A DNA stretch of 13,740 bases from JACRIK01 sp040753835. Its GTDB lineage: Bacteria > Planctomycetota > MHYJ01 > JACQXL01. Below the pieces are notes generated by a model. It was not told the DNA's origin, did no database searches, and saw only the letters and a list, made by a program, of their open reading frames with translations. Position numbers and translations under genes: made by a program. Positions 6,901 to 12,727 of the stretch are shown piece after piece. The stretch spans positions 1-13,740 of the forward strand of contig JBFMDM010000055.1 of NCBI GenBank assembly GCA_040753835.1, given 5' to 3'. Positions within the stretch are counted from its first letter, which is position 1, and every line of letters begins with the position of its first letter.

Positions 6901-7007
6901 TCAAAGTCGCCGGCGATTATTTCCACTGAACCGGTCCCGGCCGCCGCTTGATTGTTCTCTGGCATTCCCATATAAAAATATTCTTGCGGTTTAACCGCAT
7001 CGGTCAT
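3969..7007 (-). CDS. Membrane Ser/Thr kinase fused to a C-terminal FGE/SUMF1-type domain
   Basis: This 1012-residue protein has four parts. (1) A cytoplasmic Hanks-type kinase (about 36-325): GKGAWGDV (44-51), catalytic lysine in AIKF (K66), HRDIKPANIM (160-169), DFG (206-208), GTPKYISPEQ (228-237) and DIRSDIYSLG (244-253); all key residues are present. An unusual insert of about 29 residues (171-199) separates the HRD loop from DFG. (2) One membrane span (about 367-387) after a basic FRKRKKK. (3) A long helical, TPR-like or coiled region (about 435-715). (4) An FGE-sulfatase fold (about 742-1007) with PNHPVVQVSW, RLLTEAEWEKLAR, FDLAGNVSEW, FRGGSW and NYIGFRCARD. The cysteine pair that human SUMF1 carries just after GGS is absent, so this part is probably a binding module facing the periplasm. 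A palindrome adds residues in its last loop (about 978-990). The ATG at 7007 follows the ispG stop with no gap; M13 and M15 are possible alternative starts. Confidence 0.93.
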   Translation of the reverse strand: MTDAVKPQEYFYMGMPENNQAAAGTGSVEIIAGDFELDRSKLLGKGAWGDVYIGRQVSLNRPVAIKFLKKELTADADFVRRFRREAECLAKLAEEHIIQVYSAGEYQGEHYFIMEYVQGAPLSKLIEKKHIFNVEDITHVAVSVAKALKAAWNSPAQIVHRDIKPANIMVSYSSSIISPSSEKAEQSASMMLAGINIKETQVKVMDFGLAKLATGGDHEATMVGTVIGTPKYISPEQGMGNVADIRSDIYSLGIVLYEMATGKIPFEGESAMSMIRHHIYDTAMMISQSQADFPAALEAIIMKCIQKEPTKRYATPGKLIEDLDAFEKNKPLVHATVDPARGGTAGISAEATMLAPSSIIFRKRKKKILATAGVLSTVVVLAVLGIWQPWKKHEPPPRLARNASDNQMPVSGTGDAMTHITPPENTTANDPAVPEDPVLKEVKELYARAYELYQKSEWDDSKKVLEEILTKKEDYAPAVTLLKEVQKRIDERNEKIRLIEAMITDTLKTIDETKTKEQQRFNLIIQNMELNDFTAARKETERLIELEDEAIPPAATYLQMRLWYLSREGDYLGEMKRLYTRFKALYSTSEILVLAEKLLEDARILQEEMAVDKVITDSARESNLAKRAAMLDDFIKVNEANQFIQRVKDKWAETLRDIESLRQKNYSDTIAKASQQRKDQLFKEAYATLESAKAYTGDHIEINQLKELTEKEFLDFHGIAPVSEQRDAVLSAYTAITNTADGSVMVLVPAGEFTRGDDNGAPEEKPAAKVNINAYYADKFEITNEQFRRFVEETKHLTDAELEGFGWVYNDGILEQVKDAFWKNPKGSGEGIEAIPNHPVVQVSWKDAWAYAKWAKKRLLTEAEWEKLARSDKQLIFPWGSAYQPNKANTGEDGPGKTAAVGSYSSDVGPYECFDLAGNVSEWCADYYDPTYYQIRSADNPKGPQNGIGHTFRGGSWISPVTSARLTARKNGISPASRSDLSDRQAGSTKDQGQFWSNYIGFRCARDVVTLK
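4047..4069. repeat. Degenerate CCTGCCTGCCGG palindrome inside the kinase-FGE gene
   Basis: ACCTGCCTG (4047-4055) pairs with CAGACAGGT (4061-4069) with one G-U position. It is close to the perfect palindrome at 581-600 and is read as part of SDLSDRQAGSTK in the last loop of the FGE fold. It is therefore the same dispersed repeat in an intergenic and an in-frame coding site. Confidence 0.7.
5978..5994. repeat. Palindrome in the kinase juxtamembrane linker
   Basis: TCCCGCC (5978-5984) and GGCGGGA (5988-5994) form a 7-bp stem around TCT. It encodes VDPARGGTAG in the unconserved linker between the kinase domain and the membrane span. It is a short repeat of the same kind as the other in-gene palindromes but of different sequence. 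Confidence 0.5.
6430..6446. repeat. Palindrome in the kinase HRD-DFG insert
   Basis: GCCAGCA (6430-6436) and TGCTGGC (6440-6446) are perfect 7-bp arms around TCA. The site lies within the insert (6411-6497) that lengthens the segment between the catalytic loop and DFG. It could be chance, but it sits in the one part of the kinase core that is abnormally long. Confidence 0.4.
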
Positions 7008-8111
7008 TTACAGGGTTTTTATTTCCTTAATCAGTTCGCTGGCTATCTTTGATTCCGGTATTTTCCTGATTCGTTTTCCCTTTTTGAACAGAAACCCAAA
7101 TCCCTTGCCGCCCGCAATGCCAACATCGCATTCCTCGGCCTCGCCGGGCCCGTTTACCACACAGCCCATAATGGCCACCCGTCCCTCTTTGATTTTCAGG
7201 GACGGCGTATTCTGCACCAGTTGTCTGACTCTTTCCGTTATCCGAACGATATCCATCTCGCACCGGCCGCAGGTCGGGCAGGAAATAATCTCCAGTCCGG
7301 TCCTGCGCAGTCCCAGCGACTGCAGAATCTTATAACCGATTTTCACCTCGTCGTGCGGCAGGCCGGTCACGGAAACCCGGAGCGTATCGCCGATGCCGTC
7401 CAGGAGCAGCCCGCCGATTCCGATGGCCGATTTGACCGCGGCATCATCTATAGTACCGCTGGCCGTTACGCCCAGATGCAGCGGATAATCGCATTTCCCG
7501 GCCACATCACGATAGGCCCTGACTGTCGTGACCACATCCGAACATTTTAACGAAATCATTATATCATTAAAATGTAATGACTGCAAATATTTTGCATACT
7601 CCAATGCGGATTCTGAAATGGCCTGCCAATCGCTGTTTGGAACGCTTTTTCCCCGCGCTATTTCGGCTCGCAGCGCCGATTTAAACCATCCTTTCACCGA
7701 ACCGGAGTTGAGGCCTACCCTGATTGGAATCCCTGCCCGGCACGCCTTTCTTGCAATATCCGCTATTGCCCCGGCGTCCGTAATGTTGCCCGGATTGAGG
7801 CGCACCGAATCCACTCCCTGCTTTATGGATTCAAGAGCCAGTTTGGGATTGAAATGGATATCCGCCTCTATAGGAATGCGGATTCTTTTCTTTATCTGCG
7901 AAATGGCCTGGGCGGCCGGATGATTGGGAATAGCCAGGCGAATCACCTCGCACCCGAGTTCCTCCAGTTCCTTTATCTGCCTGACCGTAGCCGGTATATC
8001 GGCCGTATCGGTTTTGGTCATTGACTGGACCGAGACAGGCGCGTTGCCGCCAACCTTAACCCGGCCGATATAAACCGCCCTGGTCCTGCGTCTCTTGATA
8101 TCTGGTTGCAT
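7008..8111 (-). CDS. ispG: 4-hydroxy-3-methylbut-2-en-1-yl diphosphate synthase (IspG/GcpE)
   Basis: This is the penultimate enzyme of the MEP isoprenoid pathway. It reduces methylerythritol cyclodiphosphate to HMBPP with a 4Fe-4S cluster. The 367 residues match the usual single-insert-free bacterial form (about 350-380). Seen: the N-terminal TIM-barrel signature VSVQSMTKTDTAD (26-38), IPIEADIHFNP (79-89) and SVRLNPGNI (102-110); cluster ligands C278 and C281 in SCPTCGRC and C317 in MGCVVNGPGE, with E324 as the fourth ligand. No inserts or missing residues are seen. It is the first gene of the minus-strand run ispG, kinase-FGE, methyltransferase, and is divergent from rpmF across about 190 bp. 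The ATG at 8111 has no good Shine-Dalgarno site; GAGG is about 20 bases upstream. MEP-pathway use fits a bacterium, and the link to the kinase is probably only positional. Confidence 0.97.
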   Translation of the reverse strand: MQPDIKRRRTRAVYIGRVKVGGNAPVSVQSMTKTDTADIPATVRQIKELEELGCEVIRLAIPNHPAAQAISQIKKRIRIPIEADIHFNPKLALESIKQGVDSVRLNPGNITDAGAIADIARKACRAGIPIRVGLNSGSVKGWFKSALRAEIARGKSVPNSDWQAISESALEYAKYLQSLHFNDIMISLKCSDVVTTVRAYRDVAGKCDYPLHLGVTASGTIDDAAVKSAIGIGGLLLDGIGDTLRVSVTGLPHDEVKIGYKILQSLGLRRTGLEIISCPTCGRCEMDIVRITERVRQLVQNTPSLKIKEGRVAIMGCVVNGPGEAEECDVGIAGGKGFGFLFKKGKRIRKIPESKIASELIKEIKTL

Positions 8112-8153
8112 AATAATAATTAAACATATTGCCTCTTAATTGGCAAGTTTTTT

Positions 8154-8187
8154 ACTGGCTGTTAAACCTTTGGTTATTACAGCCAGT
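8154..8187. repeat. Inverted repeat in the divergent ispG/rpmF promoter region
   Basis: ACTGGCTGT (8154-8162) and ACAGCCAGT (8179-8187) are perfect 9-bp arms with a 16-base loop. A near-identical arm (ACTGGGCTGT) forms the hairpin before plsX at 8515-8558. It could be an operator, an RNA hairpin or a dispersed repeat. Confidence 0.5.
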
Positions 8188-8189
8188 TA

Positions 8190-8208
8190 TCCTGAGCGAA
8201 GCGAAGGA
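8190..8208. repeat. Imperfect palindrome TCCTGAGCGAAGCGAAGGA
   Basis: This 19-base near-palindrome abuts the preceding inverted repeat. From memory, this motif recurs as an intergenic repeat in many environmental genomes; here only one copy is visible, so its repeat nature rests on that recollection. Confidence 0.4.
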
Positions 8209-8239
8209 CTACCGTGCGGGGTAAATTTACACATATTAT

Positions 8240-8269
8240 TTGACAAAGCAATAATAAATCTTTTATTAA
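8240..8269 (+). promoter_or_regulatory. Candidate housekeeping promoter for rpmF-plsX
   Basis: A perfect -35 TTGACA (8240-8245) is followed after 18 bases by TATTAA (8264-8269), a 4 of 6 match to the -10 consensus. It lies about 35 bases before the rpmF ATG in an AT-rich stretch. The -35 is strong and the -10 is weak. Confidence 0.45.
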
Positions 8270-8304
8270 AAAGTAAGAAGTTTGTATTTAGAGAGGACTA
8301 TTGT

Positions 8305-8478
8305 ATGCCTAATCCGAAAAGGAAACATTCCAAGAGCCGGAAATGGACGCGCCGGGCGCATCAGGGTTTGAGTTCTCCCGCTGTCTCGCTCTGCCCGCGC
8401 TGCCACGTTGAGAAACTGCCGCACCGCATCTGCTCCAACTGCGGCTACTATAAAGGCAGCGCCGCTGTGAAACTATAG
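8305..8478 (+). CDS. rpmF: 50S ribosomal protein L32 (bL32)
   Basis: This is a 57-residue large-subunit ribosomal protein. It starts MPNPKRKHSKSRKWTRRAH, the conserved bL32 N-terminus. It carries the zinc-binding pairs C30-P-R-C33 and C43-S-N-C46, so it is the C+ (zinc-dependent) form. The frame is open further upstream to 8140, but the ATG at 8305 is the right start: GAGAGG lies 8 bases before it and family members begin there. rpmF followed by plsX is a widely conserved pair. Its stop codon lies inside the left arm of a hairpin (8474-8518). Confidence 0.97.
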   Translation: MPNPKRKHSKSRKWTRRAHQGLSSPAVSLCPRCHVEKLPHRICSNCGYYKGSAAVKL

Positions 8479-8558
8479 TCGGCGGTTGATTTGTCATGTG
8501 ATTATACTGCCGACTATACTGGGCTGTATAATTGCTGATAAATCAACAGCCCAGTATA
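8474..8558 (+). promoter_or_regulatory. Two adjoining hairpins between rpmF and plsX
   Basis: Hairpin 1: TATAGTCGGC (8474-8483) with GCCGACTATA (8509-8518), which covers the rpmF stop codon. Hairpin 2: TATACTGGGCTGT (8515-8527) with ACAGCCCAGTATA (8546-8558), 13 perfect pairs. The two stems share TATA (8515-8518), so they compete at that edge. Neither is followed by a U-tract, so they are not ordinary terminators. Hairpin 2 ends 13 bases before the plsX ATG and may affect its translation or mark an RNA-processing site. Confidence 0.6.
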
Positions 8559-8571
8559 AAAGATATCTACT

Positions 8572-9603
8572 ATGAGAATTGCCGTTGATGCTATGGGCGG
8601 AGACAATGCCCCCGAGGAAATCGTCAAGGGGGCGCTCCTGGTCGCGGGCTCGTTCCCTGATGCAACCATACTCCTGATAGGCGACAAGACGGCCATAGAA
8701 AAATGCGTTGGCTCAAATATCCCAAAGAACATAGAGATTGTCCATACCACGCAGGTTGTCGGGATGGACGAATCGCCGGTTGATGCCATCAGGCAGAAAC
8801 CGGATTCATCACTGGTGAAGTGCTTTGCTTACGCCAAAAACGGAAAGGCCGACGCGGTGGTTTCAGCCGGCAATACCGGAGCGGCCGTGGCCGGCGCCAC
8901 CATCTTCTGCGGGTTCCTACCCGGCATCAAACGCGCCGGTATCTCCATTCCACTGCCTACGGAAAAAGGCGCCGCCTACCTGATAGATGTCGGCGCCAAT
9001 ATATTCTGCCACCCGATCCACCTTCTGCAATACGGCATTATGGCCGCGGTCTACGCCAAATATATCAGGAAGGTGGAAAACCCCCGCGTGGGCCTGCTTA
9101 ACATCGGCGAAGAGGACAGCAAGGGCAACGAGTTGGTCCAGCAGACCTGGACGTTGATGAAAAAGGCGCCAATAAACTTCATCGGCAATATTGAAGGCAA
9201 CTACCTCTTCAAGGGAGATTGCGAGGTGATTGTCTGCGAGGGATTCGTGGGCAACGTCATCCTTAAAGTGGTTGAGGGCGCGGCCGAATTCCTGACCCGC
9301 AGTTTTATGGGCTCGCTGATGAAACTCAAGGACCAGATTCCGCAGTTTGAGGCGATGCTGCCCGGGCTGGAAAAGATAAAAAAGCAGTCCGATTATTCGG
9401 AATACGGCGGGGCAATGCTGATGGGCATTAACGGCGTCTGTATCATCTCCCACGGCCGCTCCAATGCCAAGGCCATTGCCAATGCAGTCAAGGTCGCGGT
9501 TGACTCGGTCAATAACCAGGTAAATCAGCATATTGTGGACGAACTCCACAAGACCAAACTAACCTGGTTTGATTTGTATAAGAGTTGGAAAACTCATAGA
9601 TGA
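8572..9603 (+). CDS. plsX: Phosphate acyltransferase PlsX
   Basis: PlsX converts acyl-ACP and phosphate to acyl-phosphate, the acyl donor for PlsY in the first step of phospholipid synthesis. It is a soluble, membrane-associated protein. The 343 residues match the family length. Seen: the N-terminal signature MRIAVDAMGGDNAP, SAGNTGA (98-104), the central VCEGFVGNVILK and the C-terminal EYGGAMLMGINGVCIISHG. All are standard, with no insert. The start has only a weak ribosome site (AAAGATATC), just after the hairpin at 8515-8558. The usual downstream partners fabH, fabD and acpP are absent; instead lipoprotein and MCE lipid-transport genes follow. Confidence 0.97.
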   Translation: MRIAVDAMGGDNAPEEIVKGALLVAGSFPDATILLIGDKTAIEKCVGSNIPKNIEIVHTTQVVGMDESPVDAIRQKPDSSLVKCFAYAKNGKADAVVSAGNTGAAVAGATIFCGFLPGIKRAGISIPLPTEKGAAYLIDVGANIFCHPIHLLQYGIMAAVYAKYIRKVENPRVGLLNIGEEDSKGNELVQQTWTLMKKAPINFIGNIEGNYLFKGDCEVIVCEGFVGNVILKVVEGAAEFLTRSFMGSLMKLKDQIPQFEAMLPGLEKIKKQSDYSEYGGAMLMGINGVCIISHGRSNAKAIANAVKVAVDSVNNQVNQHIVDELHKTKLTWFDLYKSWKTHR

Positions 9604-9701
9604 TACGGTAATGATGAATTATGAGATATTAATTATGAATTCTCAATTCATAACTCATAATTTATAATTTATAATTCATAATTACTCCAGGAGGTAATAC
9701 T
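9604..9701. repeat. AT-rich nested inverted repeat after plsX
   Basis: This spacer is almost entirely A and T. AATTATGAG (9617-9625) pairs with CTCATAATT (9654-9662), and inside it TTATGAATT (9633-9641) pairs with AATTCATAA (9645-9653) around CTC. Together they form one long hairpin with a 7-base bulge. TATAATT direct repeats follow, then the strong ribosome site AGGAGGT for the next gene. It may act as a terminator or attenuator between plsX and the envelope genes. Confidence 0.5.
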
Positions 9702-10106
9702 ATGAAAAAGGTTATACTCACCATCATTGTATTGGGTTACAGTGTTTTATCCGCAGGTTGCGCGGCGGCCTGGCTTGCAGGCGGAGCCGCGGTCGGAATC
9801 GGCGTTTATTCCTATATAAACGGCGAACTGGAACGGAAATACCCGGTCGGGCTTGACAAGGCCTGGCAGGCCTCCATCAGCGCTATGGAGCAACTGCAAT
9901 TTACCAAGGAATCGTCCAACCGCGACGGCCTGGCCGGCCGGCTGGAAGCCAAACGCGCAGACGGTACCCCGATTACAATTACTTTTGAACTTATCTCCGA
10001 TAAGGTTACTATGATAAAAGTTAGGGTCGGCACTTTCGGTGATAAGGAAATCTCCGAACGCATCCACGAACGTATCAAGGAAAATATGGGCCTGTCGGGG
10101 AAATAG
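9702..10106 (+). CDS. DUF3568-type small lipoprotein
   Basis: This 134-residue protein begins MKKVILTIIVLGYSVLSAGC: a lipoprotein signal peptide with C20 as the acylated residue. A Gly/Ala-rich helix follows (AAAWLAGGAAVGIGVYSYINGE), then a compact alpha/beta domain with LDKAWQASISAMEQLQF, a substrate-like loop, and ITFELISDKVTMIKVRVGTFGDKEISERIHERI. The layout (lipobox, glycine-rich helix, then YxYxxGELxxxYPxxLDKAWxA) matches the DUF3568 family of unknown function, often found beside MCE/Mla-type genes. A strong AGGAGGT lies 8 bases before the ATG. It is followed after 24 bases by the MCE gene, so it may be the outer-membrane lipoprotein partner of that lipid-transport system; this is inferred from position. 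Confidence 0.8.
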   Translation: MKKVILTIIVLGYSVLSAGCAAAWLAGGAAVGIGVYSYINGELERKYPVGLDKAWQASISAMEQLQFTKESSNRDGLAGRLEAKRADGTPITITFELISDKVTMIKVRVGTFGDKEISERIHERIKENMGLSGK

Positions 10107-10130
10107 CCCCGCTGGGGCCGGAGGCGGTAG

Positions 10131-11495
10131 ATGCAGAACAGCGTTAGAAAAGAAATGATGCTGGGCGCGATATTCCTGGCCGCCATTGTCTTTCTGGTCT
10201 TTGTAACCGTCAGCATCTCAAAACTGAATCTCTTCTCTCATACCGCATATATCAAGGTCATATTTGATAACGTCAGCGGCCTGAAGCAAGGCGACCCGGT
10301 CCAGGTACTCGGGATGGATGCCGGCACGGTCTATAAGATGAAACTCCAGATTAATAACAAGGTCCGGGCGGTGCTGAAATTGGCCGAGCCGGTGGAAATA
10401 CGCGAGGATTACAAGGTTACGGTTGAGGAATCCAGCGTCCTGGGCGGCAATTTCATTGAAATCAATCCGGGCACGCCCGGTAAGAAGGTCGTTGACCTCA
10501 GGGCGCCGCTAACCGGCGAGACATCCTCGGCCGGGCTGGATGCACTGGGCGAACTAATCAGGGAAAACAAGACCGAGGTCAGGGAATTCCTGAGCCAGGG
10601 CGCTAAAATAGTCAAGGACGCATCTGAAGGCAAAGGCACCCTGGGCAAACTTCTGGTTGACGAAACCCTCTACAACAATCTCAAGGATACATCAGAGTCA
10701 TTAAAGAATATAAGCAAAAAGGTGGAGACAGGCGAGGGCAACCTGGGCAAGTTCCTCAATGACGACCAACTCTATACCGACCTCAAGGATTCGGTTGAGT
10801 CCCTGAAGAAAACCCTGAAACAGATTGAGTCCAACAAGGGCTTCCTTGGCAAACTCATCTACGACGAGAAACTCGCCCAGCAGGTCTCCGATGCCGGCGA
10901 TTCGGTGGTAAAACTCCTTGAGCCCGCGGTCCGAACCAAGGTCTTCCTCGGCGTGGACGGCAAATTCTACCCTGAGTCAAAGTCAACTATCTCCGATGTC
11001 TCCCTCAGGATTGAACCGCGGGAGAGCAAGTATTTCCTCCTCGGCGCATCCATAATGTCGCTTGACAAGAACGGCGATGTCAGTTTTGACAAGCAGAGCG
11101 AAGACAAGGACCAGACCTTTATCAAGGCCAATGTCCAGGTTGCCTACCGGTTCTATGACAACCTTTTTACTTTCAGAACCGGGCTGATTGAAGGCAAATT
11201 CGGCGGCGCCATTGATTACGAGGAGCCGGTCGCAGAGAGTTTCATTACAAAAGTGGCCTTCAGTTTGGAGGCCCGGGACGGATACAACAGCGTAGAAGAC
11301 GAAAAGATAGACGAAAACCTGCCCGCGGCAATGGTGCGCGCCTACGGCTCGGTAACGCTCTGGAACCATCTCAAGATTTATGTGGGGACCTCCCGGATTA
11401 CCAGCGACACGCCTGAATTTATGACCGGCATCGCCTTTGAATATATGGACGAGGATATCAAGAGTTTCATAACTCTGCTGGGCTTATCCCGTTAA
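10131..11495 (+). CDS. MCE/MlaD-family lipid-transport protein with extra C-terminal domain
   Basis: This is a 454-residue envelope protein. One N-terminal membrane anchor (about 11-30) is followed by a single MCE domain (about 38-115) with IKVIFDNVSGLKQGDPVQVLG and a hydrophobic tail VLGGNFIEINPG. Next come three helical repeats spaced 34 residues apart, each opening with a GxLGKL-type turn: GTLGKLLVDETLYNNLKD (169-186), GNLGKFLNDDQLYTDLKD (203-220) and GFLGKLIYDEKLAQQVSD (237-254). Residues 265-454 alternate in a beta-rich pattern (KVFLGVDGKFYPE, YFLLGASIM, VQVAYRFYDNLFTFRTG, AYGSVTLWNHLKIYVG, TGIAFEYM) resembling outer-membrane barrel strands. MCE proteins bind lipids and form rings or tubes across the periplasm; this architecture could span both membranes alone. 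GGAGG lies 8-9 bases before the ATG. No permease or ATPase gene (MlaE/MlaF) is in the window. Confidence 0.88.
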   Translation: MQNSVRKEMMLGAIFLAAIVFLVFVTVSISKLNLFSHTAYIKVIFDNVSGLKQGDPVQVLGMDAGTVYKMKLQINNKVRAVLKLAEPVEIREDYKVTVEESSVLGGNFIEINPGTPGKKVVDLRAPLTGETSSAGLDALGELIRENKTEVREFLSQGAKIVKDASEGKGTLGKLLVDETLYNNLKDTSESLKNISKKVETGEGNLGKFLNDDQLYTDLKDSVESLKKTLKQIESNKGFLGKLIYDEKLAQQVSDAGDSVVKLLEPAVRTKVFLGVDGKFYPESKSTISDVSLRIEPRESKYFLLGASIMSLDKNGDVSFDKQSEDKDQTFIKANVQVAYRFYDNLFTFRTGLIEGKFGGAIDYEEPVAESFITKVAFSLEARDGYNSVEDEKIDENLPAAMVRAYGSVTLWNHLKIYVGTSRITSDTPEFMTGIAFEYMDEDIKSFITLLGLSR

Positions 11496-11503
11496 ATTCC
11501 ATA

Positions 11504-12727
11504 ATGCCTACTACAAAAAATATCTTGGTTGTCCGCTTGGGCGGCATCGGCGATGTCACTATCATCACGCCCGCCCTGAAAGCGCTCAAAGAACTATATC
11601 CCCAAAGCCGGATTTCCCTGATGACCAACCGCAATTCGGCCGAGGTGGTGAGCGGCGCTCCGCCCTTATCAACTGAAGCGGGAGCGCCCTCGCCACAACA
11701 AATGGTGCGGGGCGCGCCTTATGTTGATGATATTATCGCCTTTACAGGCCTGTTCTCAACCCAATCCGTATTTGATTTCCTCAAACCCGCAGTTTTATAT
11801 CAATTATTGCGACTGGTAATCCTGATGCTCAAGCAGGATTTTGATATATTCATATCGCTCCATAACATGGTCAGTTGGCCGGCCGTAGTCAAACCGTGGA
11901 TATTGGCCATTCTCAGCCAAGCGCCGGTCCGGGCCGGATTCAATACCTGCAACCGGGGTTTTTTCCTGAATGTCAGGACGCCGGATGATTCCAACAAACA
12001 CCTGATGCTCCGGTGCCTGGACGTAATAAAACAACTCGCTTCGCACAGTAAAATCAATTATACGCTTCAGCAACCTACCCCGGAGGTCTGGCTTAACGAT
12101 AAAGACCTCAAATACGCCGACGACTTTATCGCCAGCAACAACATAAAGCCCACTGACTTCCTGGTCGGTATCCATCCGGGCGGCAATCCCCGGACCTATA
12201 AGACCCAGTGCTGGCCGGCGGAGAGATTCGCCCAGGTTGCCAATGCCGTTGCTGATAAATACGGCGCGCCCCGCCCTGTTCCTTGTGGCGAGGGCGCTCT
12301 CGCTCCAGTTGATAAGGGCGGAGCGCGTATCCTGCTGACCGGCGGTAAAAGCGACCGGCATATCATTGACAAAATCATTCCAATGTTAAAATGTCCGCCT
12401 GTCCTGTTGCCTGAAAACATCAGCGTAAAGCAACTGTCCGCCATCATCGGGCGCTGTAAACTCTTTATCAGTAACGATACCGGCCCGATGCATCTGGCCG
12501 TGGCGATGAAAGTACCAACCATCGGCATATTCGGAGGCGGAGATTTCGGAATCTACGGAAATTATCCCTCTGAGACGGGCTTTATCGCAGTGAGAAAAAA
12601 CCTGCCCTGCTCGCCTTGCTATCATAAAATAAAATGCCCGACCCCGGAATGCCTTGATAAGATAACGGTTGAAGAAGTCCTGCAGGCAGTGGACAAACAA
12701 TTAAGAATAATAAACAAAAATGGCTAA
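11504..12727 (+). CDS. GT9 glycosyltransferase (ADP-heptose:LPS heptosyltransferase type) with two repeat-derived inserts
   Basis: This 407-residue GT-B enzyme probably transfers heptose or a similar sugar to LPS core on the cytoplasmic face. Seen: N-terminal KNILVVRLGGIGDVTIITPAL (5-25), central VGIHPGG (221-227), ILLTGG (276-281), the donor-site motif SNDTGPMHLA (323-332) and a C-terminal cysteine cluster C369, C372, C378, C383. The family is usually about 350 residues. The excess is two in-frame inserts of exactly 19 residues each: S50-V68 (SGAPPLSTEAGAPSPQQMV), interrupting AEVV-RGAPYVDDI, and P256-A274 (PRPVPCGEGALAPVDKGGA), interrupting DKYGA-RILLTGG. Both come from one repeat in opposite orientation. 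The gene starts 8 bases after the MCE stop without a clear ribosome site and overlaps the next gene by 8 bases, so translation is likely coupled. Confidence 0.92.
   Translation: MPTTKNILVVRLGGIGDVTIITPALKALKELYPQSRISLMTNRNSAEVVSGAPPLSTEAGAPSPQQMVRGAPYVDDIIAFTGLFSTQSVFDFLKPAVLYQLLRLVILMLKQDFDIFISLHNMVSWPAVVKPWILAILSQAPVRAGFNTCNRGFFLNVRTPDDSNKHLMLRCLDVIKQLASHSKINYTLQQPTPEVWLNDKDLKYADDFIASNNIKPTDFLVGIHPGGNPRTYKTQCWPAERFAQVANAVADKYGAPRPVPCGEGALAPVDKGGARILLTGGKSDRHIIDKIIPMLKCPPVLLPENISVKQLSAIIGRCKLFISNDTGPMHLAVAMKVPTIGIFGGGDFGIYGNYPSETGFIAVRKNLPCSPCYHKIKCPTPECLDKITVEEVLQAVDKQLRIINKNG
11651..11718. repeat. In-frame palindromic repeat, copy 1 (forward)
   Basis: The repeat proper spans about 11654-11718, with GC-rich ends (GGCGCTCCGC and GCGGGGCGCGCC) that are roughly complementary. 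Its 44-base core (11655-11698) matches the reverse complement of copy 2 at 42 of 44 positions. TGGTG occurs at 11646-11650 and again at 11703-11707, exactly 57 bases apart, which suggests a target duplication and a net gain of 19 codons. Confidence 0.85.
12263..12326. repeat. In-frame palindromic repeat, copy 2 (inverted)
   Basis: This is the same repeat as copy 1 in reverse orientation; the 44-base core is at 12283-12326. The codon pairs GGC-GCG (12263) and GGA-GCG (12320) lie 57 bases apart, again giving a 19-codon gain. The gene reads the opposite strand of the repeat here, so the two encoded peptides differ entirely while both stay open. Confidence 0.85.

Noticed and set aside
8139..8157. 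Second sigma-54 promoter (TTGGCAAGTTTTTTACT)
   Set aside because: The -24 half is only partly matched and the -12 GC is missing (TTAC instead of TTGC).
8140..8304. Extended N-terminus for ribosomal protein L32
   Set aside because: The frame is open back to 8140, but bL32 proteins begin at the MPNPKRK equivalent, the ribosome site fits 8305, and the upstream part holds repeats and the candidate promoter.
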